Positions 8,791-16,729 of a stretch of 64,000 nt of DNA are shown here, in pieces. The position numbers and the translations under genes are program-made. Numbering within the stretch: the stretch's first letter is position 1; every line of letters starts with the position of its first letter. The notes under the pieces are model-generated. The model did no database searches, was not told the DNA's origin, and was given only the letters and a program-made list of their open reading frames with translations. The stretch is from Limnochorda pilosa (lineage in GTDB: Bacteria > Bacillota > Limnochordia > Limnochordales > Limnochordaceae): assembly GCF_001544015.1 (NCBI RefSeq), contig NZ_AP014924.1, positions 3,472,001-3,536,000 of the forward strand. The letters are read 5' to 3'.

Positions 8791-10064
8791 TTGGCTACGA
8801 AGAGCCCGGTGCGAGCCTCCACGGCGGCTGGCGCCGCCATGAGGCGGGCCAGGAGCTGGAGGTGGTCCTCCAGGTCGCGCGTCACCAGGAAGTGACGCCG
8901 CACGTGCTCGCGCCCCTCCCCGCCCATGCGCGCCCGTTCCGCCGGGTTCTGCAGGAGCCACTGGGTCCGGTCGGCGCACTGCTCCACCGACTCCACCAGG
9001 AAGCCGTTCTGTCCGTCCAGCACCTGGATGGGGATGCCGCCGGCGTTGCCCCCCACCACGGGCCGGCCCTTCCACAGGCCTTCGGTGACGGTGAGCCCGA
9101 ACCCCTCCCGCAGCGACTTCTGGATGATCACGTCCGCGGCCCGCTGGAAGGCGTTCACCTCCCGGTGGTTGATGCCGTGGAGGTTGGCCAGGATGAAGAG
9201 GTCCGGGTCCTCCCCGGCGTGGCGGAGCGTTCGATCGTAGAAGGTCCAGCCTTCGGGGTCGTCGGTGGCCATGGAGCCCACCAGGAGCAGCTGGACCTCA
9301 GGCATCTCCCGCTTCACCAGCCGGTAGGCGTCGACCACCCCCAGGGGATCCTTCCATGGGTCGAAGCGGGAAACCTGGGCGACCAACGGCCGCCGGGGAT
9401 CCATCCCAAACCGCCGGACGATCGCCTCCACCTCCGCGGGATCCAGGTCCCGGTTCTTCTCGCTCAGCGGATCGATGGAGGGCGGGATGATGGCTACCAG
9501 GGGAAGGCTCAGGTCCGGCTGGACGTAGGGGGCGAGGCTGAAGATGGCTCCGTCGTAGGCGGTGAGGTAGGGCCGGATCCAGGACCAGACCCCGGGGTTG
9601 GGGCGCGAGAGGTCGATGTGGCAGCGCCAGATCCACCGGCCTCTCCGATGCTCCACCAGGCTGGCCAGGGCCGCCGGCTGCGGGTCGTGGATCACCACGA
9701 CGTCGTAGGCGTCCCAGTCGAACCGGCTGTTGGCCACGTTCACCTCGCGGTAGGTCTCCTGCATGGGCCCGTCGATGACCACGTCGGCCCCTTGAAGCCC
9801 GTTGTGGGCCGTCTTGGTCACCCGGAAGAAGGCATCGGTGCCCTCCATCACCCACCAGTCGGTGGGAATGCCGACGCCATTCAGCAGGCCCACCAGCGGG
9901 AAGAGAAGCTCCACGACCCCTCCCCCGTACGCGGTGGCGTTCACGTGAGCCACCCGCAGACCCACCAGCGGCCGGGCCAGCGCCCGGATGCGTTCCACCA
10001 CGGCCTCACCGGCCAGCGGAGCATACGCCTCCACCCTCAGGGTGGGAACCGTCACCTGCTTCAC
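8787..10064 (-). CDS. treT: Trehalose glycosyltransferring synthase (TreT-type glycosyltransferase)
   Basis: 425 aa GT-B glycosyltransferase. TreT-type segments are readable: HVNATAYGGGVVELL near 40-54, GTDAFFRVTK near 75, RCHIDLS near 155, VSRFDPWKDP near 240, and KSLREGFGLTVTEG near 320 with GGNAGGIPIQV. TreT joins an NDP-glucose and glucose to make trehalose and is mostly known from thermophiles. GTG 10064 was chosen because GAGGAGGATCC sits just upstream and the preceding open frame (to 10229) is Arg/Pro/Gly-rich with no family match. A general group 1 glycosyltransferase is the alternative. Confidence 0.82.
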   Translation of the reverse strand: MKQVTVPTLRVEAYAPLAGEAVVERIRALARPLVGLRVAHVNATAYGGGVVELLFPLVGLLNGVGIPTDWWVMEGTDAFFRVTKTAHNGLQGADVVIDGPMQETYREVNVANSRFDWDAYDVVVIHDPQPAALASLVEHRRGRWIWRCHIDLSRPNPGVWSWIRPYLTAYDGAIFSLAPYVQPDLSLPLVAIIPPSIDPLSEKNRDLDPAEVEAIVRRFGMDPRRPLVAQVSRFDPWKDPLGVVDAYRLVKREMPEVQLLLVGSMATDDPEGWTFYDRTLRHAGEDPDLFILANLHGINHREVNAFQRAADVIIQKSLREGFGLTVTEGLWKGRPVVGGNAGGIPIQVLDGQNGFLVESVEQCADRTQWLLQNPAERARMGGEGREHVRRHFLVTRDLEDHLQLLARLMAAPAAVEARTGLFVAN

Positions 10065-10512
10065 CTGGATCCTCCTCGCGGGGCTCACCTTCGGGGCCGC
10101 CCGGTCGCCTGCCGTCGCGCGATCGCGCCGTCCCACCGCCCTCGGCGAGCCATTCGCCGCACGCCGTCCGCTTCCTCTCGGGCCCGGCGAGAGGATCGCG
10201 TCCCGAACGACCAGCCGTTCGCCATTCATGGAAACGCCGTTGACACGCGGGCCTCCCAGAAGTAGGCTGGAGATAGGAGAGTGATCGGATGCACCGTTCG
10301 CGTGCCATCACCCTCAGGCGCTCTCCTCCCTCTGGCCTTCCACGCTCCCAGCGTGAAGCATCTTCGGATCACACGGTGGTCGTCAATGGTTCTTCTTATC
10401 ACGCGCTCCCTTTCCCAGGGGCTCCCCCGGGACACGTCCCTTCCCATGAGGGATCCCCAGCTTCGGCGGAGGTGATGCAGCGGGCCCACACCGTACTGGC
10501 CGGCCCACTCCC
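10065..10512 (+). other. Divergent intergenic region treT/cstA with structured leader
   Basis: The left part (10065-10230) holds the treT upstream region with no clear minus-strand promoter. The right part is the probable cstA leader, about 300 nt after the promoter at 10240-10268. Visible structure: a perfect hairpin CACGCT-CCC-AGCGTG (10341-10355) and a long-range pairing of GTGATCGGATGC (10281-10292) with GCATC...GATCAC (10358-10372). AGGAGAG (10276) could also pair with CTCTCCT (10321). An open frame 10289-10570 begins 7 nt after AGGAGAG and ends TTGA across a possible cstA start. I recognise no known riboswitch. Confidence 0.45.
10240..10268 (+). promoter_or_regulatory. Predicted promoter of the cstA operon
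   Basis: Perfect -35 TTGACA (10240-10245), 17-bp spacer, -10 TAGGCT (10263-10268). It points at cstA and predicts a leader of about 240-300 nt. Confidence 0.6.
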
Positions 10513-12327
10513 ATGCGGGCCTCAACGGAGCATCCCGCGCGTCCGCAGGGACGCGCTCGAAAGGGGTTGAGGGGATTGACCACGTGGTTGTTGCTGCTCG
10601 GCCTCGTCCTTTATGTCGTCGCGTACCTGACCTACGGGCGGGGGCTGTCTCGTTCGGTGGTCCACACCGACGACAGCCGCCAGACCCCGGCACACACCCT
10701 GTACGACGGCGTCGACTACGTACCGGGGAACCCGCTGGCCATCTACGGGCACCACTTCGCCTCCATCGCCGGGGCGGGACCCATCACGGGGCCGGCCATC
10801 GCGATGATCTGGGGCTGGCTGCCCAGCCTCATCTGGATCTGGCTGGGGAACATCGTCATCGGCGCCGTGCACGACTACCTGGCGGTCATGGCCTCGGTCC
10901 GCTCGGAGGGCAAGTCGATCCAGTGGATCGCCGGCAAGACCATGAAGCCCAGGACCTCCCGCATCATGATGGTCTTCATCTACGCAACCCTGGTCCTGGT
11001 GGTGGCCGCCTTCGTCACCGTGGCCGGCCTCAACTTCGTCGCCACCCCCGGCGTCGCCTCGGCCAGCATGCTCTTCCTGGTCGCGGCCCTGGTCTTCGGG
11101 GTCCTCTCCTACCGGATGAAGGTGAACTTCACCCTGGCCACCGTCATCGGGCTCGTGCTGCTGGCCGGCGCCATCTGGCTCGGCTTCGTCTGGGGCTGGC
11201 ACGCCTCCTTCCAGACGTGGGTCGTGGTCCTGGCCATCTACGCGGTCCTTGCGAGCAGCCTGCCCGTCTGGCTCCTGCTGCAGCCTCGTGACTACCTGAA
11301 CAGCTACATCCTCTTCGTTGGCCTGGGGGCGGGCATCATCGCGCTCCTGGCGGCCTTCAAGGGCATGGCGCTGCCGGCCTACAGCGTGTGGAGCGCAAGC
11401 GCCGTGGGCGGCGTTTCCTCGCCCTTCTGGCCGGCCATTCCGCTGGTGATCGCCTGCGGGTCGCTCTCGGGCTTCCACTCGCTGGTGGGCTCGGGCACCA
11501 CGTCGAAGCAGCTGGACAAGGAGAGCCATGGGCTCCCCATCGGTTACGGCGGCATGCTCACCGAGGGCGTCCTGGCCACGGTGGTGGTGCTCGCCATGGG
11601 CGCCTACGGCTTCCAGGTGCTGGGCACCGTCAGCGGGCAGCTGGCCGATGCCGGCATTTCCCTGGCTCGGCTGGAGACGGACGCGGCCTACTACGGATCC
11701 ACCTTCCTGAAGGCAGCCAACCCCGTGGGCGGCGCGCTCGGGCTCTTCACCCGCAGCTACGGCCTTGCCCTCTCCGACGTCTTCGGAGTGACCGCCCAGT
11801 TCGGCACCCTCTTCGCGGGGCTCTGGGTGACGGCCTTCGTGCTCACCACCCTGGACACGGCCACCCGTCTGGCCCGGTTCACCTGGCAGGAGTTCTTCGG
11901 CTACCTGAAGGAGTCGAGCCCCGGCGTGCACCGGGTGATCACCGACCGCTGGGTGGCCGGCGCCATCGTCGTCATCCTGGCCGGGTGGCTCTCGTGGGGC
12001 GGCGCCTACACCGTGGTGTGGCCGGCCTTCGCGGGCGCGAACCAGATGGTGGCCGCGGTCGCCATGCTCACCGCCGCCCTCTGGGCCATCAAGATCCAGA
12101 AGGCCTCGTCCGGCTACCAGTGGGCCACGGTGATCCCGGGGGCCTTCCTCTGGGTCACCGTCTTCGCCGGCCTCATCTGGTACGTCTACGCGGTGCCGGC
12201 AACGCTGGTCATCAAGGCCATCTTCGTCCTCATGGCCGTGTTGTCGCTGCTGCTCTTGGTCGACTTCTTCGACGGCTACCGGCGCCGGGTCCAGGCGCCC
12301 GTGGGCGTTGCGGGGAGCGGCCGGTGA
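10513..12327 (+). CDS. cstA: CstA-family carbon-starvation / pyruvate or peptide transporter
   Basis: Polytopic membrane protein, about 15 hydrophobic segments, up to 604 aa. CstA signatures are AYLTYGR in the first helix, DGVDYVPGNPLAIYGHHFASIAGAGPI near 66-92, GWLPSLIWIWLGNIVIGAVHD near 103-123, and HSLVGSGTTSKQL near 320. The family imports pyruvate or peptides during carbon limitation. The start is uncertain: ATG 10513 lacks a ribosome site, while TTG 10576 (583 aa) follows GAAAGGGGTTGAGGGG and fits the family N-terminus better. It overlaps the next gene by GTGA and heads a four-gene operon with an ArsA-type ATPase. Confidence 0.9.
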   Translation: MRASTEHPARPQGRARKGLRGLTTWLLLLGLVLYVVAYLTYGRGLSRSVVHTDDSRQTPAHTLYDGVDYVPGNPLAIYGHHFASIAGAGPITGPAIAMIWGWLPSLIWIWLGNIVIGAVHDYLAVMASVRSEGKSIQWIAGKTMKPRTSRIMMVFIYATLVLVVAAFVTVAGLNFVATPGVASASMLFLVAALVFGVLSYRMKVNFTLATVIGLVLLAGAIWLGFVWGWHASFQTWVVVLAIYAVLASSLPVWLLLQPRDYLNSYILFVGLGAGIIALLAAFKGMALPAYSVWSASAVGGVSSPFWPAIPLVIACGSLSGFHSLVGSGTTSKQLDKESHGLPIGYGGMLTEGVLATVVVLAMGAYGFQVLGTVSGQLADAGISLARLETDAAYYGSTFLKAANPVGGALGLFTRSYGLALSDVFGVTAQFGTLFAGLWVTAFVLTTLDTATRLARFTWQEFFGYLKESSPGVHRVITDRWVAGAIVVILAGWLSWGGAYTVVWPAFAGANQMVAAVAMLTAALWAIKIQKASSGYQWATVIPGAFLWVTVFAGLIWYVYAVPATLVIKAIFVLMAVLSLLLLVDFFDGYRRRVQAPVGVAGSGR

Positions 12328-12587
12328 CGAAGGATCGCCCCGCCCGCTCCTTCGTCTCCGAGTGGTTGCGCGAGCGGGCGGTGGGATACATCCAGGTGGA
12401 GCGACGGGAGCTGGAGAACGTCTTCGCCCTCATGGTGCTGGGGGCGTTCGTGGGGCTCCCGTCGCCCCCCACTCCGCTGAGCCTGCGGCTCCTTCCCCAC
12501 CTGGGGAGGGAGTTGGCCGTGCTGCGCCGGCGGGCAGAGGAGATGGACGACCTCTATGGGGAAGCCGCTGCGCTCTTCGACCTCTGA
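12324..12587 (+). CDS. Small protein of unknown function between cstA and arsA-like gene
   Basis: 87 aa, not recognised. GTG 12324 overlaps the cstA stop (GTGA) and follows GGGGAGCGG. The sequence is amphipathic and charged at both ends, with one hydrophobic stretch (NVFALMVLGAFVGLP, about 32-46) followed by Pro-rich SPPTPLSLRLLP. That could be a re-entrant or peripheral membrane helix. The C-terminal 25 residues are acidic and helical (ELAVLRRRAEEMDDLYGEAA). Translational coupling to CstA on one side and overlap with the ATPase gene on the other (32 bp) argue it is a real partner subunit. Confidence 0.75.
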   Translation: MTKDRPARSFVSEWLRERAVGYIQVERRELENVFALMVLGAFVGLPSPPTPLSLRLLPHLGRELAVLRRRAEEMDDLYGEAAALFDL

Positions 12588-13656
12588 GCGAACCCGCGCC
12601 GGCGCGGCCCGCGATCCGCTGCCGCCCCTCTCCCGGGCCCTGGACCGCCTCCTCGATCGGGGCTCCACCCGGGATGCAGGCGACGTGACGCTGCTGATCA
12701 GCATGGGCAAGGGGGGCACGGGCAAGACCACCGTGGCCGCCAGCCTGGCCGTTCGGCTGGCTTCGGACGGCTTCCGGGTGCTGGTGGCCTCCATCGACCC
12801 TGCGCACAACCTGGGCGACGTACTGGAGCGGCCCCTGGGCTCGGAACCCTCGGCCGTGCCGGGCGCGCCGGGTCTCTGGGCCCTGGAGGTGGATACCGAT
12901 CGGGCGCTGGAGCGCTACCTCGAGCGCGCGAGTCGGGAGGTGACCGACGCCTACCGGTACCTGGAGACGCTCAACCTGGACCGGTTCCTCGAGGGTCTCC
13001 GCTACGCCCCCGGCGTGGAAGAGCAGGCTACCCTGGAGGCGGTGGGCGAGTTGCTGCAGCAGGCCGAGGCCGACCGCTTCGACGTCCTGGTGCTCGACAC
13101 CCCACCCACGGGGCAGACGCTGCGGGTGCTGGCCCTACCCGGTATCTCCCTGCGCTGGGCCCAGGAGCTGCACCGGGTACGCAGGGCGATCCTCGACCGG
13201 CGCCAGGCCGTCAGCCGCATCCTGGGCCATGAGACCGCCGTGGTGGGTGGGGAGCAGGTGACCCTGCCCTCCGAGGAGGAAGGGGACCCCATCAGCCGCA
13301 TCCTGGCGGCGTACGTGGAGCAGACCCGACGGCTCCGGCAGCGCTTTCAGGACGTGGATCGGACCGGCGTCCTCCTGGTCCGCAACCCTGACCGGCTTTC
13401 GGGGTTGGAAAGCCAGCGGGCGCTGGGGACCCTGGGCCGCTTCGGCGTCCCCCTCGCCCAGGTGGTCGTGAACCGCACGGATCCCCGGGAACCCGCCGGC
13501 ACCAGCGCGGACGCGCTGCCGCTGCCGGACCTCTACCCCCACGGCCGGTTGCCCCTCCTGCAGCCCGAGCCCTCGGGAGCCGAGGCCCTGCGCGCGCTCT
13601 CCACCCTCATGCTCGACCCAGCCGGATCGCAGAGCAGAGGAGGCACCGAGCGATGA
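12556..13656 (+). CDS. ArsA/Get3-family ATPase
   Basis: 366 aa with one ATPase domain. The deviant Walker A KGGTGKTT (52-59) carries the signature Lys of the SIMIBI/ArsA class. Further on are SIDPAHNLGDV near 85, the switch-like DTPPTGQTLR near 176-185, and a C-terminal VVVNRTDP segment. ArsA partners ArsB in arsenite efflux and Get3 inserts tail-anchored proteins. No arsB, arsR or arsC is nearby, and the operon instead places it with CstA, so a role in CstA assembly, delivery or energisation is inferred. ATG 12556 overlaps the preceding gene; its ribosome site (GAGGAG, 12 nt away) is modest. Confidence 0.85.
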   Translation: MGKPLRSSTSERTRAGAARDPLPPLSRALDRLLDRGSTRDAGDVTLLISMGKGGTGKTTVAASLAVRLASDGFRVLVASIDPAHNLGDVLERPLGSEPSAVPGAPGLWALEVDTDRALERYLERASREVTDAYRYLETLNLDRFLEGLRYAPGVEEQATLEAVGELLQQAEADRFDVLVLDTPPTGQTLRVLALPGISLRWAQELHRVRRAILDRRQAVSRILGHETAVVGGEQVTLPSEEEGDPISRILAAYVEQTRRLRQRFQDVDRTGVLLVRNPDRLSGLESQRALGTLGRFGVPLAQVVVNRTDPREPAGTSADALPLPDLYPHGRLPLLQPEPSGAEALRALSTLMLDPAGSQSRGGTER

Positions 13657-14321
13657 GCACCCCTTTCCTCACCTTCGTCATCCTCCTGGCCGGCGTCACC
13701 TTCCTCTTCTACCGGTGGGGGCGCCGGCGGAACACCGAGATCGCCGAACGCTCCGCCCGGGAGCTGGAGGAGGCGCTGCGGCCCGAGGACCAGAGCTACA
13801 CGTGGATCGGCGGCCTCATCGGATACCGGGTCGACTACCGGGTCCGCCGGGGGGAGCTGAACCGGGTGGAGGCCACCCTCACCATGCTGCCGCGGCACAG
13901 CCTGCTCTACCTGCCCTTCTCCTGGATCATCCGGCGCAGCGACGCGCTCTACCTCCTCTTTCGGCCCAACGTCCCCCTGCGGGGCCGGGGGCACCTGATC
14001 CTCCTGGACCACGGCTCGGCACCCCGTGTGGACCGTCCCGAGGACCTCCGCGTGGAAGAGCTGCGGTTGGGCCGCCATCGGTTCCGTCTCCTGTACGGCT
14101 CGGACGCCGCGGCCGCCTTCCTTCGCCGGGTGGCGGAGCATGCCTTCGGGCCGGCCGGAGCCGGCCCGGCTGCGACGAGCCGCCCGGAGGCCCCGGTCGT
14201 GCGCCACCTCTCCATCAACGCCGAGGAGGGGGCGCTCTACTGCCGGATGATTCCCGTGCCCGGCCGCATTCGCCCTGCGGTGGAACGCCTGGCGGCGGCC
14301 TTGGCCGGGAGCGAGGAGTGA
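13653..14321 (+). CDS. Membrane-anchored protein of unknown function
   Basis: 222 aa, not recognised. One N-terminal transmembrane helix (about 4-20) is followed by RWGRRR, suggesting a cytoplasmic soluble domain. That domain is beta-rich, with IGYRVDYRVRRGELNRVEATLTMLPRHS (first 20 residues from about 54) and a partly hydrophobic LYLPFSWIIRR. ATG 13653 overlaps the ATPase stop (ATGA) and has GGAGG about 9 nt upstream. Last gene of the cstA operon. Confidence 0.75.
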   Translation: MSTPFLTFVILLAGVTFLFYRWGRRRNTEIAERSARELEEALRPEDQSYTWIGGLIGYRVDYRVRRGELNRVEATLTMLPRHSLLYLPFSWIIRRSDALYLLFRPNVPLRGRGHLILLDHGSAPRVDRPEDLRVEELRLGRHRFRLLYGSDAAAAFLRRVAEHAFGPAGAGPAATSRPEAPVVRHLSINAEEGALYCRMIPVPGRIRPAVERLAAALAGSEE

Positions 14322-14351
14322 CCCTCCAGGCGGCCTCGGGCCCCCGTTCCG

Positions 14352-14382
14352 CTTCGGCAGACGCCCCCCGAAGTGGTAGAAT
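14352..14382 (+). promoter_or_regulatory. Weak predicted promoter of the ptb-buk-vor operon
   Basis: -35 TTCGGC (14353-14358), 18-bp spacer, -10 TAGAAT (14377-14382), 48 bp before the chosen ptb start. The -35 box is poor, so this is tentative. Confidence 0.4.
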
Positions 14383-14429
14383 GGAAGGGGTTCCGCGGGG
14401 TGGCAATCTCGACGAAGGCGGTGTCCGGC

Positions 14430-15335
14430 ATGGCCCTGCCCCCGTTACGACGGCTCGATGACCTGCTCGCGTCGGCCGTCGCCCGCCACCTCAAGGTGGC
14501 CGTGGTGATGGCCGGCGAGCCGAATACCCTCGAGGCCCTCCGCCTCGCCCACGAACACGGGCTGGCCGAGGGCCTTCTTATCGGTAATGGCTCTCAGATC
14601 CGTTCTATGGCCGAGGCGGTCGGTCTGCCCCCCCCGGCCTTCAGCGTGATCGACGAAGAGGATCCCCGGCGGGCCACCCTCCTCGCGGGCCAGGCGGTGG
14701 CCCGGGGCGAAGCCCACCTGATCATGAAGGGCCGCATCTCTACGGGTGCGCTCATGGCCGGCCTCCTTCAGCCCGAGGCCGCCTTCCGCACCGGGCGCCG
14801 CTTGAGCCACGTGGCGGTGATCGAGTCGCCCGGGCAAGACCGGTGGCTGGCGGTGACCGACGGCGCTGTGCACATCGCCCCCGACCTCTCTCAGAAGGTG
14901 GAGATCCTGCAGAACGCCGTGGACCTGGTTCAGAGGCTGGGGGCGGAGGAGCCCCGGGTCGCGGTGCTGGCGGCCCTGGAGCAGGTGAACCCCGAGATGC
15001 CGGCCACCCTGGATGCGGCGGCACTGGCCAAGATGGGCGAGCGCGGCCGGTTCGGGCCCGCCCTGGTAGACGGGCCGCTGGCCGCGGACGTGGCCCTTTC
15101 GCGCGAGGCGGCCGAGGTGAAGCATGTCCGCGGGCCCGTTGCAGGCGAGGCGCAGGTGCTCGTGGCCCCCTGCATCGAGACCGCCAACGTGCTGATCAAG
15201 GGGCTCCAGTACTTCGCCGGCGCCCGCTGGGGCGGGCTGGTGGTGGGCGGGCGGGTGCCCGTGGTGGTCGCCTCCCGGGCTGACCGGCGGGATACCCGCC
15301 TCTACTCCCTGGCCCTGGGCTGCCGGGTCGTCTAG
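14430..15335 (+). CDS. ptb: Phosphate butyryltransferase / phosphotransacylase
   Basis: 301 aa, matching Ptb (acyl-CoA + Pi to acyl-phosphate + CoA). Family segments are VVMAGEPNTLEALRLAHEHG near 25-44, LIMKGRISTGALM near 92-104, HVAVIESP near 127, and the C-terminal CIETANVLIKGLQYF with GGLVVGGRVPVVVASRAD. The frame is open back to GTG 14373, but that would lie inside the predicted -10. ATG 14430 gives the normal N-terminus (GAAGGCGG upstream, weak). It is followed after 15 bp by butyrate kinase, the enzyme it normally feeds. Confidence 0.9.
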   Translation: MALPPLRRLDDLLASAVARHLKVAVVMAGEPNTLEALRLAHEHGLAEGLLIGNGSQIRSMAEAVGLPPPAFSVIDEEDPRRATLLAGQAVARGEAHLIMKGRISTGALMAGLLQPEAAFRTGRRLSHVAVIESPGQDRWLAVTDGAVHIAPDLSQKVEILQNAVDLVQRLGAEEPRVAVLAALEQVNPEMPATLDAAALAKMGERGRFGPALVDGPLAADVALSREAAEVKHVRGPVAGEAQVLVAPCIETANVLIKGLQYFAGARWGGLVVGGRVPVVVASRADRRDTRLYSLALGCRVV

Positions 15336-15350
15336 AGAGGAGCCGAAGCC

Positions 15351-16472
15351 GTGGCCTTCCGAATTCTCGTCATCAACCCGGGCTCGTGCACGACGCGCCT
15401 CGCGCTCTTCGAGGACCTGGTCTGCCGGCAGCAGGTGACCCTGGAGCACCCTACCTTCCTGCCGCCCGACGAAGACCTGGAGCGCCGGATCGGATCCATC
15501 GAGGCCTGGTTGAGCGAGGTCGACCAGCCCGTGGACGCGATCGCCGCCCGCGGCGGCATGCTCCACCCGCTTCCCGGCGGGACCTATCGGGTCAACGACG
15601 CGATGTGCGAGGATCTGCGCACCTCCCGCTACGGGTGGCACCCCTCCAATCTGGCGGCGCTCATCGCCCGCCGGCTGGGAGAGCAACGGGAGGTGCCCCA
15701 GTTCGTGGTGGACCCGGTGGTGGTCGACGAGTTGGAGGACGTGGCCCGCATCAGCGGGCTCCCCAGCCTGCCCCGGCGCTCCGTCTTCCACGCGCTGAAC
15801 CAGAAGGCCGTGGCGCGCCGGGTGGCCGCGAGCCTGGGCATGCGCTATGAAGAGGCCCACATGGTGGTGGCCCACATGGGCGGGGGCATCACCGTGGGCG
15901 TGCACGCCGGGGGACGGGTCATCGACGTGAACAACGGCCTGGATGGCGAAGGACCTATGAGCCCCAACCGGGCCGGCACCCTTCCGGCGGGTCAGCTCGT
16001 CGATCTTTGCTTCTCGGGTCGCTACACCCGGGACCAGGTTTGCCGGATGCTGGTAGGTCAGGGGGGCCTGGTCGCCCACCTGGGCACGTCAGACGCCCGG
16101 GAGATCGAGGAGCGGATCCGCCGGGGCGACGAGGAGGCCCGCCCGGTCTACGAGGCCATGGCCTACCAGGTGGCCAAGGCCATCGCCGCCGGCTTCGCCG
16201 TCCTGAAGGGGCGGATCGACGCCTGCATCCTCACCGGTGGTCTGGCCCACTCGGAATTTCTGGTGGGCCGGATCCGCGACCGCATCGACTGGGCCTGCCG
16301 GGTGGTGGTCTCTCCGGGCGAGGACGAGATGCTCGCCCTGGCCAGCGGCGTCCTGAGGGTGCTGCGCGGCCAGGAGGAGGCGCGCACCTACCTGGCCACG
16401 GAACCCAGCGAAGGGAGGGACGAGATCCGTGGAACCGGTGATCATCGACCAGGAACGGTGCAAGGGGTGTGA
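15351..16472 (+). CDS. buk: Butyrate / branched-chain fatty acid kinase
   Basis: 373 aa, ASKHA acetate-kinase superfamily. It begins with LVINPGSCTTRLALFED (phosphate-1 motif), then AARGGMLHPLPGGTY, HMGGGITVGVHAGGRVIDVNNGLDGEGPMSPNRAG (Buk hallmark near 183-216) and the adenosine motif LTGGLAHS near 295. It makes ATP from acyl-phosphate. GTG 15351 follows GAGAGGAGCC. It is about 15 residues longer than usual because its tail overlaps the ferredoxin gene by 44 bp. With the downstream oxidoreductase the likely substrates are isobutyryl-, isovaleryl- or 2-methylbutyryl-phosphate. Confidence 0.92.
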   Translation: MAFRILVINPGSCTTRLALFEDLVCRQQVTLEHPTFLPPDEDLERRIGSIEAWLSEVDQPVDAIAARGGMLHPLPGGTYRVNDAMCEDLRTSRYGWHPSNLAALIARRLGEQREVPQFVVDPVVVDELEDVARISGLPSLPRRSVFHALNQKAVARRVAASLGMRYEEAHMVVAHMGGGITVGVHAGGRVIDVNNGLDGEGPMSPNRAGTLPAGQLVDLCFSGRYTRDQVCRMLVGQGGLVAHLGTSDAREIEERIRRGDEEARPVYEAMAYQVAKAIAAGFAVLKGRIDACILTGGLAHSEFLVGRIRDRIDWACRVVVSPGEDEMLALASGVLRVLRGQEEARTYLATEPSEGRDEIRGTGDHRPGTVQGV

Positions 16473-16641
16473 GCTCTGCCTGGCCGCGTGCGGCCCTGGC
16501 GTGCTGGAGCTGTCCGAGGCTTTCAACAGCCGGGGCTACCGCTACAGCCAATTGACCGACCCCGACCGCTGCACCAGCTGCGCCCAGTGCGCGCGGGTGT
16601 GCCCCGAGGCGGCCATCGCCGTCTACAAGCTGGCGAGCTGA
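16429..16641 (+). CDS. 2[4Fe-4S] ferredoxin-type delta subunit of 2-oxoacid:ferredoxin oxidoreductase
   Basis: 70 aa with two CxxCxxCxxxC sets: CKGCELCLAAC (about 11-21) and CTSCAQCARVC (about 49-59). The second set is followed by the usual Pro and the first by Gly-Pro. This matches VorD/KorD electron-transfer subunits that precede the catalytic subunits. GTG 16429 has AAGGGAGGG upstream, inside the buk 3' end. It passes electrons from the VorA/VorC core to external ferredoxin. Confidence 0.88.
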   Translation: MEPVIIDQERCKGCELCLAACGPGVLELSEAFNSRGYRYSQLTDPDRCTSCAQCARVCPEAAIAVYKLAS

Positions 16642-16729
16642 CGCGGCGCGGCCGGCTTTCCGGAGCGGGCCGGACGCACGTTCGGGAAGAGAGGCCGCCG
16701 CCGGGGGAAGGGCAGAAGGAGGCGCACGC

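Noticed and set aside
10289-10570. 93-aa frame in the cstA leader as a gene
   Set aside because: Has a ribosome site but Pro/Ser/His-rich composition and no family resemblance; kept only as a possible leader peptide in findings.
14373-14429. GTG 14373 as ptb start
   Set aside because: It would sit at the predicted -10 box and adds 19 residues not seen in the family.
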